Shown here piece by piece: positions 37,424 to 44,995 of a DNA stretch of 64,000 bases. Position numbers and translations under genes: made by a program. The stretch spans positions 81,146 through 145,145 of the forward strand of contig NZ_JAWLVJ010000011.1 of the NCBI RefSeq assembly GCF_033100395.1. Reading direction: 5' to 3'. Position 1 is the first letter of the stretch, and the number at the start of each line of letters is the position of its first letter. The notes below the pieces were generated by a model. It was given only the letters and a program-made list of their open reading frames with translations, did no database searches and was not told where the DNA came from. This stretch comes from Terasakiella sp033100395 (lineage in GTDB: Bacteria > Pseudomonadota > Alphaproteobacteria > Rhodospirillales > Terasakiellaceae).

Positions 37424-38731
37424 TTAATCGATGGCGCTGAGCACATCGCGCAGGGTTTGCATCATAAAATCAATTTCATCTTTCTCGATGATCAGCGGGG
37501 GGGACAAGGCAATGATGTCGCCGGTGACCCGGATCATCAGGCCGCGATTGTAAGCATCAATCATCGCATCAAAGCCGCGTTTGCCTGCATTGGCTTCCAG
37601 TTCAATCGCACCCACCAGACCGATGTTGCGGATATCAATGACGTTCTTGCAATCACGCAGCTGGTGAAGGCTGTTTTCCCAGTAGGGGGCGAGATCGGCG
37701 GCGCGTTCAAACAAGCCTTCTTCGCGGTAGATTTCAAGTGTTGCCAGACCGCAGGCAGCAGCAATGGGGTGGCCGGAATAGGTATAGCCGTGGAACAGTT
37801 CGATGGGGCTATCTGCCTTTTCCATCATGGTGTTATAGATATGATCGGCGACAACGACGGCCCCCATGGGGATCACCCCGTTGGTCAGGCCCTTGGCGCA
37901 AGTGATAATGTCAGGCTTCACATCGAAATAGTCAGAAGCTGTTGCTGTGCCCAGGCGCCCGAAGGCGGTGATGACCTCGTCAAAGATCAAAAGGATGCCG
38001 TGTTTGGTGCAAATCTCGCGCAGGCGTTTGAGGTATCCCTTGGGTGGGATCAAAACACCTGTTGATCCGGCCATGGGTTCCACGATGACACAGGCGATGT
38101 TGCTGGCGTCATGAAGGGTAATGATATTTTCCAGCTCGTTCGCCAAGTCAGCGCCATGGTCCGGGCAGCCTTTGGTGAAGGCATTGTCAATCAAGTTATG
38201 GGTATGAGGCAAGTGGTCCGCCCCTGTCAGGAGTGCGCCAAAATACATGCGGTTTTTAACGAGGCCCCCAACGGTAATTCCGCCAAAACCTGTTCCGTGA
38301 TAGCCGCGTTCTCGACCGATCAGGCGGGTGCGGGTGCCTTCGCCATTGACCCGGTGATAAGCAAGGGCAATTTTCAGGGCACTATCGACAGATTCGGAAC
38401 CGGAATTGGTGAAGAACACATGATTCATCCCTTCCGGGAACATCTCTGCGATCTGATTGGCAAGTTCAAACGCTTTTGGGTGACCGAACTGGAAAGATGG
38501 GCAGTAATCCAGTTCAGCGACTTGCGCCTGCACGGCCTCACGAATTTTGGGGCGGTTGTGCCCGGCGTTGACGCACCAAAGGCCTGCAGATGTATCCATG
38601 ATCAGGCGACCGTCCTCGCTGGTGTAATGCATCCGGTCTGCGGATACCAGAATGCGTGGGTCTTTTTTAAACTGCTTATTGGCGGTAAAAGGCATCCAAT
38701 AGCTGTCCAGATTGTTGGGGCGTGTGGTCAT
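37424..38731 (-). CDS. Class III aminotransferase (beta-alanine/omega-amino acid--pyruvate type)
   Basis: 435 residues, PLP-dependent. The PLP lysine is Lys280 (ITCAKGLTNG), with Asp251 (IFDEVITAFGR) binding the pyridine nitrogen. The PLP phosphate region is TNSGSESVDSALK. The next gene downstream is mmsA, so the likely role is beta-alanine (or another omega-amino acid) to malonate semialdehyde. The substrate is inferred from this pairing. It is divergent from an XRE-cupin regulator across 152 bp, which probably controls it. Confidence 0.88.
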   Translation of the reverse strand: MTTRPNNLDSYWMPFTANKQFKKDPRILVSADRMHYTSEDGRLIMDTSAGLWCVNAGHNRPKIREAVQAQVAELDYCPSFQFGHPKAFELANQIAEMFPEGMNHVFFTNSGSESVDSALKIALAYHRVNGEGTRTRLIGRERGYHGTGFGGITVGGLVKNRMYFGALLTGADHLPHTHNLIDNAFTKGCPDHGADLANELENIITLHDASNIACVIVEPMAGSTGVLIPPKGYLKRLREICTKHGILLIFDEVITAFGRLGTATASDYFDVKPDIITCAKGLTNGVIPMGAVVVADHIYNTMMEKADSPIELFHGYTYSGHPIAAACGLATLEIYREEGLFERAADLAPYWENSLHQLRDCKNVIDIRNIGLVGAIELEANAGKRGFDAMIDAYNRGLMIRVTGDIIALSPPLIIEKDEIDFMMQTLRDVLSAID

Positions 38732-38846
38732 CGCTCACTCCTTTATTTAAAACTTGTCAATGAGTGTGAATTGTTTGTTATTTCTGAACAAGTCTGTTTC
38801 TTTTGATTGTTAACATGTTGAAAAATAAGGGATGAAGGTGTAGAGT

Positions 38847-38870
38847 GTTCAAAATATTGAACGATTGAAC
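38847..38870. promoter_or_regulatory. Palindromic operator in front of the XRE-cupin gene
   Basis: The perfect inverted repeat GTTCAAAATATTGAAC (38847-38862) is followed by another TTGAAC half-site (38865-38870). It sits 14-37 bases before the regulator start, in the gap divergent from the aminotransferase gene. Autoregulation by the XRE-cupin protein is the simplest reading. A related GAACAAG-TCTGTTTC pattern lies near 38786-38801. Confidence 0.6.
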
Positions 38871-38883
38871 AAGGGGGGTCAAA

Positions 38884-39435
38884 ATGAGCGACCTGGACGT
38901 GGGCTTAAGGCTGAAAACCGTGCGGGAAATGCATGGGCTTTCTCAACGGGCATTGGCTACCAAAGTCGGTGTGGCCCATTCCACTTTGTCCTTGATTGAA
39001 TCCGGGACGTCAAACCCGTCTGTCGGGGCGTTGAAACGCATTCTGGATGGCATCCCGATGGAGCTTTCAGAATTCTTCAGCTTCGAAATGGAAAAACGGG
39101 AAAGCCACTTCTTTCGCGCGAACGATCTGGTGGAGATCGGCAAGGAAGGGATTTCCTATAAGCTGGTGGGGGCTTCGGTCAAGAACCGCACTATTCAGAT
39201 GCTGCATGAAACCTACGCACCGGGTACCGACAGTGGTCGGGTGATGTTAACCCATGAAGGCGAAGAATGCGGGGTGATTATTGCCGGGGAGCTGGAAGTT
39301 ACCGTTGCCGGGCGGAAGAAAACATTGCGTGCGGGCGAAGCCTATTATTTCGATAGCAGCCTGGAACATCGTTTTCGCAATACGGGCAAGGAAGAATGCG
39401 TGCTGGTGACGGCCTGTAGTCCAGCGACTTTTTAG
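38884..39435 (+). CDS. XRE-family regulator with C-terminal cupin domain
   Basis: 183 residues. Helix-turn-helix is at about 8-62 (LSQRALATKVGVAHSTLSLIESG), with a cupin sensor at about 105-180 (EGEECGVIIAGELEV and EHRFRNTG). This is the PuuR-like layout, common for regulators of polyamine and amino acid catabolism. A strong ribosome site AAGGGGGG precedes the ATG. The divergent aminotransferase-mmsA pair is the expected target, and a palindrome lies between them. Confidence 0.9.
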   Translation: MSDLDVGLRLKTVREMHGLSQRALATKVGVAHSTLSLIESGTSNPSVGALKRILDGIPMELSEFFSFEMEKRESHFFRANDLVEIGKEGISYKLVGASVKNRTIQMLHETYAPGTDSGRVMLTHEGEECGVIIAGELEVTVAGRKKTLRAGEAYYFDSSLEHRFRNTGKEECVLVTACSPATF

Positions 39436-39577
39436 GAAATCGGGGACAATCTTATCTAGCGCTATTCCTATCGATAATGTACTTTTGCGATATAAATATA
39501 AAATTTATACAATTTTAAACATATCCGTCGGGAAAAGACACTTTCAAAGTGTTTGTGTTTTATAAGGAGGAATAGAA

Positions 39578-40966
39578 TTGGAAGACGTAGACGTAAAAGA
39601 GACATTCACCGAGCGCCCTTATCCCAGCTGTTATCGTACTGGGTGGTTTCCGGCGCCACACAGCGAAAGCTGGTTACAGTTTCACGAAACGATCATTGAA
39701 AAGATCAAATGTCACGATAAGGCCCTTGATCCAACGGTTCAGGATTTGCTGGACTTTCTGACGGGTGATCCGGTGGTTGCACAATTGATGGCAACCGCGT
39801 GTCGACAAAATACGGCGCTTTATGAATTGTCGAAGAAGGGGCATAAGCATAAGGAAACGGACGGGGTACCGATTCCATTTATCGAAGATGCAGAATTTTT
39901 TGCCCTGATGTGTGATGTTTTACTGACGACCTGGCCGCACTTTATCAATGACGATCTGGTGGGGTTGCCCTTTTCAGCCTATACGGTCGGGATCGATCCG
40001 ACGCTCGCGGGTTCCCAGCTTTTGGGGCTGCCGCAATTTAACGAAAAGATGAAACCGGTTTTGGACAAATGGCACACGTTTCTGGGGACGCGCGCGTCTG
40101 CGGGTGGCTTTGCAGTGGAAGGGGAGCAATGGCTCTCTGAAAAGGCGAAGAAAAGTTATAAGTTCGATCTCTGGAAAAAAGATAACGAAACGTTGCCCTA
40201 CTGGAATTCCTGGAACTCCTTCTTCACGCGGGAGTTTAAAGAGCCGGAAAAAGAACGCCCGATTGCCGCACCTGATACAAATCAGGTTGTTAATTGCCCC
40301 AATGATGGCTCGCTGTTCCGCTGGGATTGGGATGTTGGTGCGGATAATCCATATTGGTTCAAGGACATGCAGTATTCCATCCGCGATATCTTAAGCTCGG
40401 ATGATCCGGCGCAACAGGCGGTCATTGATCAACATAATCTGGTGGATATTTTCCAAGGGGGGTATGTGTTCCAGACCTATCTGAATCCTTACAATTTCCA
40501 TCGCTGGTGGGTACCTGCAAATGGTGAGGTTCTGTTTGATCCGATCTCCATTCCAGGGGCTTATTTCAACAAACTGGTTCTGCCGGATTACGGCGGGGCG
40601 ACAACCGCATCTTTGCCCTATCTGACAGAAGTCAATGCCCGTGGTCTGATCGTGATTGATACAGGAGAATATGGGCGCATTTGCTGCATTCCGTTAGGCA
40701 TGAGTGAAGTCTCTACCATCTCATTTGACAAAGACATGAAGAAAGGTGCAAAGGTCAAAAAGGGCCAGGAAATGGGCATGTTTAACTATGGCGGTTCTTC
40801 CTTTGTGATGATTTTTGAAAATCTGCTGGATAAAGAATTGGTTTTTATAAATGACAAGGGAAAACGTTATCCGCAACAACCTGCGACGGCGACCAACAGT
40901 GCGGGAACTGGCGGCGAAGTGACCGAGATCGGCGCGCAGATCGGGGTGTGGTATAAACGCAAGTAA
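39578..40966 (+). CDS. Phosphatidylserine-decarboxylase-like protein
   Basis: 462 residues from a TTG start with a strong AAGGAGG seven bases upstream (39564-39570). An extra N-terminal domain (about 20-190, PSDC-type) precedes a Psd-like core (about 205-460). Core motifs are FFTREF (215-220), YLNPYNFHRWW (301-311) and YGGSS (404-408), which corresponds to the LGST self-cleavage site that makes the pyruvoyl group. The family has been linked to decarboxylation of phosphatidylserine or of amino-acid-like substrates. Substrate here is uncertain. The 142-bp upstream gap is AT-rich and holds a CACTTTCAAAGTG palindrome (39539-39551). Confidence 0.82.
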   Translation: MEDVDVKETFTERPYPSCYRTGWFPAPHSESWLQFHETIIEKIKCHDKALDPTVQDLLDFLTGDPVVAQLMATACRQNTALYELSKKGHKHKETDGVPIPFIEDAEFFALMCDVLLTTWPHFINDDLVGLPFSAYTVGIDPTLAGSQLLGLPQFNEKMKPVLDKWHTFLGTRASAGGFAVEGEQWLSEKAKKSYKFDLWKKDNETLPYWNSWNSFFTREFKEPEKERPIAAPDTNQVVNCPNDGSLFRWDWDVGADNPYWFKDMQYSIRDILSSDDPAQQAVIDQHNLVDIFQGGYVFQTYLNPYNFHRWWVPANGEVLFDPISIPGAYFNKLVLPDYGGATTASLPYLTEVNARGLIVIDTGEYGRICCIPLGMSEVSTISFDKDMKKGAKVKKGQEMGMFNYGGSSFVMIFENLLDKELVFINDKGKRYPQQPATATNSAGTGGEVTEIGAQIGVWYKRK

Positions 40967-40971
40967 ATGGA

Positions 40972-41005
40972 AAATGGGCGGGGTGGAAGCCTCGCTCATT
41001 TTTTA
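40972..41005 (+). terminator. Intrinsic terminator after the Psd-like gene
   Basis: AAATGGGCGGGG (40972-40983) pairs with CCTCGCTCATTT (40990-41001), with two G-U pairs. It is followed by TTTATTTG. Confidence 0.75.
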
Positions 41006-41070
41006 TTTGTCCTTTGGAATGATTCAAGTTATGCAGGAAATCTTAATTCCTGACCAAAGAGACAAGTATA

Positions 41071-41694
41071 TTGATCGATCTGACATTGCTGGCCCTGTTT
41101 TTGCCAACTGCCTTTTTTATCTCCATCACACCCGGGATGTGCATGACCCTGTCTTTGACGTTGGGGCTGACCATTGGTTTGCGCCGCACGTTTTGGATGA
41201 TGTGGGGGGAACTGGTCGGTGTGGGACTGGTCGCTGTCTGTGCGGCCATCGGGGTTGCGACGATCATGCTGGAATTCCCCAGTTTCTTTACCGCCTTTAA
41301 ATGGATTGGCGGACTTTATCTGGGCTGGCTGGGGTTTCAGATGTGGCAGTCACGTGGACGAATGGCGATTACGTTGGATGAAAATACCCGTGCGGATGTG
41401 TCGCGTTCTGCCCTTGCACTGCAAGGGTTTGTGACTGCCATTGCCAATCCGAAAGGCTGGGCGTTTTTTGCAACGTTATTGCCACCGTTTCTGGATGCGT
41501 CAAAACCAATGACCCAGCAGCTGATTGCCTTGGTGATTATTTTGCTGAGTGTGGAATTTATCTGCCTGTGTCTTTATGCTGGCGGTGGGCGCTCCATGCG
41601 TCATTTTCTTGAAAAAAGCGGCAATGTCAAAACCATGAACCGGGTGGCTGGTACGCTGATGGTTGGTGTTGGTATCTGGTTGGCTTTTGGTTGA
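41071..41694 (+). CDS. LysE family amino acid exporter
   Basis: 207 residues with six hydrophobic segments. The N-terminal signature FFISITPGMCMTLSLTLGLTIGLRR fits the LysE/RhtB translocators that export amino acids or related small molecules. A TTG start at 41071 gives full family length; the ribosome site is weak. The gene is followed by paired inverted repeats and then rnpB on the other strand. Substrate unknown. Confidence 0.88.
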   Translation: MIDLTLLALFLPTAFFISITPGMCMTLSLTLGLTIGLRRTFWMMWGELVGVGLVAVCAAIGVATIMLEFPSFFTAFKWIGGLYLGWLGFQMWQSRGRMAITLDENTRADVSRSALALQGFVTAIANPKGWAFFATLLPPFLDASKPMTQQLIALVIILLSVEFICLCLYAGGGRSMRHFLEKSGNVKTMNRVAGTLMVGVGIWLAFG

Positions 41695-41705
41695 TCCACA
41701 CCGTC

Positions 41706-41770
41706 ATTCCTGCGCAGGCAGGAATCTCTTTGGTTTTATCAGGTGAATAGATCCCTGCCTTCGCAGGGAT
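41706..41770. repeat. Paired REP-like inverted repeats
   Basis: ATTCCTGC (41706-41713) pairs with GCAGGAAT (41718-41725), and ATCCCTGC (41751-41758) pairs with GCAGGGAT (41763-41770). The arrangement copies the pair at 9632-9700. Both sit between convergent transcription units, here lysE-like and rnpB, and may end transcription from both sides. Confidence 0.6.
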
Positions 41771-41792
41771 GACAGTTCCTTCCAAAAGAAAA

Positions 41793-42192
41793 GTCAGGTG
41801 GTCTGTAAGCCGGGTTCTGTCCCCCTGTTTGCACAGGATAGATGATCATTCGTCTGGGATGACTGTTGCCAGCCACCTCACGCGACACACCCGGATGCGT
41901 GATGTGAATATGCATCTGCGGCCCGTTGAATCCGCCGTCCATCCCTATTCGGTCTTGCTTCCGGTGGGGTTTACCGTGCCCCTTCTATTGCTAGACGGGC
42001 GGTGCGCTCTTACCGCACCCTTTCATCCTTACCACGCGTTACGCCGAAGCTTGCGTGGCGGTTTGCTTTCTGTGGCACTTTCCCTAAGGTCACCCTCGCC
42101 GGACGTTATCCGGCACCGTATATCCATGAAGCCCGGACTTTCCTCCCTATGCCCGTTACCAGACATTGAGCGATCATCCAACCACCTGACCG
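41793..42192 (-). ncRNA. rnpB: RNase P RNA, bacterial type A
   Basis: On the minus strand the RNA begins near GGTCAGGTGGTTGG and ends ACAGAACCCGGCTTACAG followed by ACCACCTGA. The two ends form helix P1. The 3' text GACAGAACCCGGCTTA is the universal P4-region signature of RNase P RNA. The length, about 400 nt, is normal. A T-rich stretch (CTTTTCTTTTGG) follows the 3' end and fits termination. It lies just past the amidase stop. The exact ends are estimated from P1 pairing. Confidence 0.95.
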
Positions 42193-42205
42193 CTTTCCCA
42201 TAAGG

Positions 42206-42880
42206 CTATTTGTTGATCAGGTCAAGCAAAGCGCACAATCTACCTTGCGTTTTTATGGGGTCGGGTTTGTTCAGGGCTTCAGGGTGGAAGTGGCGTTCAA
42301 AGGCAACAAGGGCGGCGCCCAGATCAGTGGTATCATAGCCAAAATCTTCCAGAAGGCCTGCAAAATCACCTGTTGCGGTCTCAATTCCCTCATCTGTCCA
42401 AAGCCCGATGCCTTCCTGTGCCAATCTCGCCCAGGGGAAAAGTTCGCCCGGGTCTTCTTTACGTGTCGGGGCGATGTCACTGTGGCCGATGATGTTACGC
42501 GTTTCAATTGAATGGCGGTTGAGGATGGCTTTGCAAAGAGTGATGATGCTTCTAATTTGTGCATCAGGAAAGGCGCGATATCCCCATTCGTGCCCCGGAT
42601 TGACGATTTCAATCCCGACGGAACGCGCATTGATATTGGTATGCCCGCGCCAATGGCTCACACCTGCATGCCAGGCGCGTTTTTCTTCATCCACCAACTG
42701 AAAGACCCGGCCGTCTTCTTCCACCATATAATGCGCGCTGACTTCGGCTGCAGGGTCGCACATACGGTCCAGAGCTTCAGCCCCCGTTTTCATGCCCGTA
42801 TAATGCAAAATCAGCATGTCGATGGGCTGGTCTTTCGGGCGGTCGTCGCAGTTAGGGGAGGGGGAAGGAATGATTTTCAT
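42206..42880 (-). CDS. N-acetylmuramoyl-L-alanine amidase (AmpD-like)
   Basis: 224 residues with no signal peptide. This is an Amidase_2 domain, about 20-150. Zinc ligands are His26 (LHYT), His133 (IIGHSDIAP) and Asp143 (KEDPG), with Glu91 (IEIVN) as likely catalytic residue. The C-terminal part (about 165-222) resembles the helical peptidoglycan-binding-like end of AmiD-type enzymes. A cytoplasmic AmpD role in muropeptide recycling fits the lack of a signal. The start overlaps the LysR stop by four bases, so the two are coupled. Confidence 0.88.
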   Translation of the reverse strand: MKIIPSPSPNCDDRPKDQPIDMLILHYTGMKTGAEALDRMCDPAAEVSAHYMVEEDGRVFQLVDEEKRAWHAGVSHWRGHTNINARSVGIEIVNPGHEWGYRAFPDAQIRSIITLCKAILNRHSIETRNIIGHSDIAPTRKEDPGELFPWARLAQEGIGLWTDEGIETATGDFAGLLEDFGYDTTDLGAALVAFERHFHPEALNKPDPIKTQGRLCALLDLINK

Positions 42881-43794
42881 GTTTCATACTGGTCCCAAGG
42901 GGGAATGGGGTTGAGCTTTTCAAGCAGGTAGTCAATAAAGACGCGCAATTTTGGTGCGACATAGCGGTTTTGCGGGTAAATCGCCCAGAAGTAAGTGCGC
43001 GACGGTGGTTCATACGGGCGCAGTAATTCTATAATCTCCCCACTTTTGATCTTTTCCCCGGACAGCAAGGTCGCCAACCGGGCAATGCCCAAGCCGTTCA
43101 GTGCGGCATAATGTTGAGCTTCGCCGTTGTTGGAAACAAAATTTCCACTAACGCGCAACAGCTTTGGCCCTGGGCAATTGATGAACGGCCAGTCGTTGAG
43201 ATAGTCCGGCTCATTATAAGTCAGGCAGTTGTGTTTCAGTAGATCTTCCGGTTTTTTCGGCTCGCCATATTTTTCAAGGTAATCCGGGGAAGCATAGATG
43301 ATGCGGCGGATAGGGCAGAGTTTGCGTGCGATCATGGAAGAATCAAATAATTCATCCCCAATGCGCAGGGCCACATCTTCGCCTGTTTCCATCAGATCAA
43401 CCCGGTGGTCATTTAGGTTCAGCTCAATCTTGACTTCCGGGTAGCGTTCTTCAAATTCCCGGATCAAAGGCGCAATGCGCCTGGCACCCATCACCACAGG
43501 GCCGTTCACACGCAAGACGCCACGGGGGCTGTCGCGCAGGCTGCCGACTTCAGATTCAGCTTCTTCAATCTCGCTCAGGATACGGCGGGTATGTTCCAGA
43601 TAGCGCGCGCCTGCTTCGGTCAGATTGAGCTTGCGGGTGGTCCGATTAAGCAGGCGAACGCCCAAGCGGTCTTCAAGGGCGCTGATCTGTTTGCTGATGG
43701 CTGATGGCGTCAGGTGCAGGCTGCGCGCAGCCTCGGAAAAGCTGCCGTCTTTGACGGTCTGGGCAAAGATCGACATTTGGCTTTCTTTACTCAA
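42877..43794 (-). CDS. LysR family transcriptional regulator
   Basis: 305 residues. N-terminal winged helix-turn-helix is at about 5-65 (GSFSEAARSLHLTPSAISKQISALEDRLG), with a periplasmic-binding-type effector domain at about 90-300. The TTG start at 43794 is preceded by AAGGAGGAG; an ATG six codons in is the alternative. It overlaps the amidase by four bases. Its upstream gap faces a small divergent gene. Target and effector are unknown. Confidence 0.92.
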   Translation of the reverse strand: MSKESQMSIFAQTVKDGSFSEAARSLHLTPSAISKQISALEDRLGVRLLNRTTRKLNLTEAGARYLEHTRRILSEIEEAESEVGSLRDSPRGVLRVNGPVVMGARRIAPLIREFEERYPEVKIELNLNDHRVDLMETGEDVALRIGDELFDSSMIARKLCPIRRIIYASPDYLEKYGEPKKPEDLLKHNCLTYNEPDYLNDWPFINCPGPKLLRVSGNFVSNNGEAQHYAALNGLGIARLATLLSGEKIKSGEIIELLRPYEPPSRTYFWAIYPQNRYVAPKLRVFIDYLLEKLNPIPPWDQYET

Positions 43795-43936
43795 GGGCTC
43801 CTCCTTATTTGTTCCTGTGGTTCAAAAGTGATGTGCGTAATCAGTGTATTATATTTACTGAGGAAATAAAATACATTCCTATCCAACATCAGGTGAATAA
43901 TTTGTGACGAAGATATAAGAACAGTTTGGAATGTAT

Positions 43937-43982
43937 CTATTCCTTTTTCGCACAAGTGGTTTGCCAAAACACCGGGTTATCG
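43937..43982 (+). promoter_or_regulatory. Conserved element upstream of small protein 1
   Basis: TATTCCT-N6-CACAAG, then TGGTTTGCCAAAACA, N5, TTATC. The same string recurs at 44350-44392 before the paralogous small gene, with one R (G/A) change in the core. It lies 52-97 bases before the start. It may be a promoter or an activator site. A GGAATGTATCTATTCC palindrome (43928-43943) overlaps its left end. Confidence 0.6.
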
Positions 43983-44033
43983 ACAGGCCCTGAACTGATT
44001 ATTGTGCGCCCAACTTATTTAAAGGAGTTAATT

Positions 44034-44219
44034 ATGATTGATTATCAAACTTCCAACACCGCCCTTTCTACATATGAACAAATCGATCTCGCGATCTTGA
44101 AAGGCCAGGAATTGCGTGCTGAGAAAATCAGCATGGATGTCAAAAAACTCTTTTCATGGGTTTCAAACCTGTTTCACTCCGGCATGTCCGGCGGGTCTGG
44201 ATTGGCTTCTCAATCCTAA
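44034..44219 (+). CDS. Small protein, paralogue 1 (61 residues)
   Basis: The ATG at 44034 is preceded by AAAGGAG. A longer frame from 43926 covers the conserved upstream element and is not favoured. The protein shares length and layout with the next small gene: an acidic helix (IDLAILKGQELRAEK), an aromatic stretch (FSWVSNLFHS) and a C-terminal GGSGLA end. No family is certain; the helix resembles short RSP_7527/DUF1127-like proteins of alphaproteobacteria. An intrinsic terminator follows at 44262-44303. Confidence 0.75.
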   Translation: MIDYQTSNTALSTYEQIDLAILKGQELRAEKISMDVKKLFSWVSNLFHSGMSGGSGLASQS

Positions 44220-44261
44220 GAAATAGTGACGAATTTTCGACATTTTAGATGCCTCCCTGTC

Positions 44262-44303
44262 AAAAAGCCCTTTACTGCAGAAATGTGGTTTGGGGCTTTT
44301 TTC
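44262..44303 (+). terminator. Intrinsic terminator after small protein 1
   Basis: AAAAAGCCC (44262-44270) pairs with GGGCTTTTT (44293-44301), followed by more T residues. The small gene is therefore its own transcription unit. Confidence 0.7.
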
Positions 44304-44349
44304 TTTGGAAAGAGCTTTGTTTTTAAGGTGTTAGGAAGCTTTTTGGTTT

Positions 44350-44392
44350 ATTCCTAAAATTCACAAGTGATTTGCCAAAACAGTGCATTATC
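44350..44392 (+). promoter_or_regulatory. Conserved element upstream of small protein 2
   Basis: Second copy of the element at 43937-43982: TATTCCT-N6-CACAAG, TGATTTGCCAAAACA, N5, TTATC. It lies about 70-112 bases before the ATG at 44462. Confidence 0.6.
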
Positions 44393-44461
44393 AAATTGAA
44401 CGAAAAAACATAAAGTCTTACTCATCGGGAAAACAAGAAAACTTATTTAGGAGATAGACCT

Positions 44462-44647
44462 ATGAACAAATACATGATTTTAGAAGCCCAGCCTTTGAGC
44501 CGTGAAGACGTTGATGCCGCTATCCTGCGCGCACATCAAATCCGTTCAGAAGAGACATGGACTGTATTTGTCAAACTTGGGTCCTGGGTCTCCAAACTCT
44601 TTCATTCGAATGTCACAGGTGGTTCCGGACTGGCACATTCGTCTTAA
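44462..44647 (+). CDS. Small protein, paralogue 2 (61 residues)
   Basis: The ATG at 44462 follows TTAGGAGATAG. The product aligns end to end with the 44034 gene: VDAAILRAHQIRSEE, then GSWVSKLFHS and GGSGLAHSS. Both are 61 residues. The shared upstream element shows that the whole unit, promoter included, was duplicated. Function unknown; a short cytoplasmic or secreted peptide are both possible. A strong terminator follows. Confidence 0.75.
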   Translation: MNKYMILEAQPLSREDVDAAILRAHQIRSEETWTVFVKLGSWVSKLFHSNVTGGSGLAHSS

Positions 44648-44724
44648 AGGATTAAAGCTTAAACCTCCCAATTTCAGCTTTACTCCTACCTGATTTCCCA
44701 AATCGGAACATTACGTCCCAAAGA

Positions 44725-44773
44725 AAAACGCCTTTTGTGTCTCCCTCCCTGCACAAAAGGCGTTTTCTTTTTT
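44725..44773. terminator. Bidirectional intrinsic terminator
   Basis: AAAACGCCTTTTGTG (44725-44739) pairs perfectly with CACAAAAGGCGTTTT (44752-44766). T runs lie on both sides, so it can end the small gene on the plus strand and the DUF3012 lipoprotein gene on the minus strand. Confidence 0.85.
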
Positions 44774-44791
44774 TATCTCGTTGGATCGATC

Positions 44792-44971
44792 TTAAAAGAT
44801 ACAGGATTTGGTGAATTCTGCGGCTTCATTGGCTGTCCAGTCACCTTTTGGTTTTTCCTTCATATCTTCACACCACTCTTTTGACCCGACTTCCGGGGAA
44901 CAGGCGCTTAAGGCAACCGTACTGAGGGCCAGCAGGGTCAACACGAACAGAGATTTAAGAGATATAGTCAT
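44792..44971 (-). CDS. Small DUF3012-type lipoprotein (59 residues)
   Basis: A 59-residue frame, read directly from the minus strand. Signal region ends LSAC with Cys24 as lipidated residue. The mature part PEVGSKEWCEDMKEKPKGDW...AAEFTKSCIF matches the DUF3012 family of small lipoproteins as I remember it. Its start is 24 bases after the antiporter stop, so it is the last gene of that unit. Function of the family is unknown. Confidence 0.85.
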   Translation of the reverse strand: MTISLKSLFVLTLLALSTVALSACSPEVGSKEWCEDMKEKPKGDWTANEAAEFTKSCIF

Positions 44972-44995
44972 AGCAAACCTTTCAAAAAATTAATC

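Noticed and set aside
44808..44993. 61-residue plus-strand frame
   Set aside because: It is antisense to the DUF3012 lipoprotein frame, which has a lipobox and recognisable conserved text.
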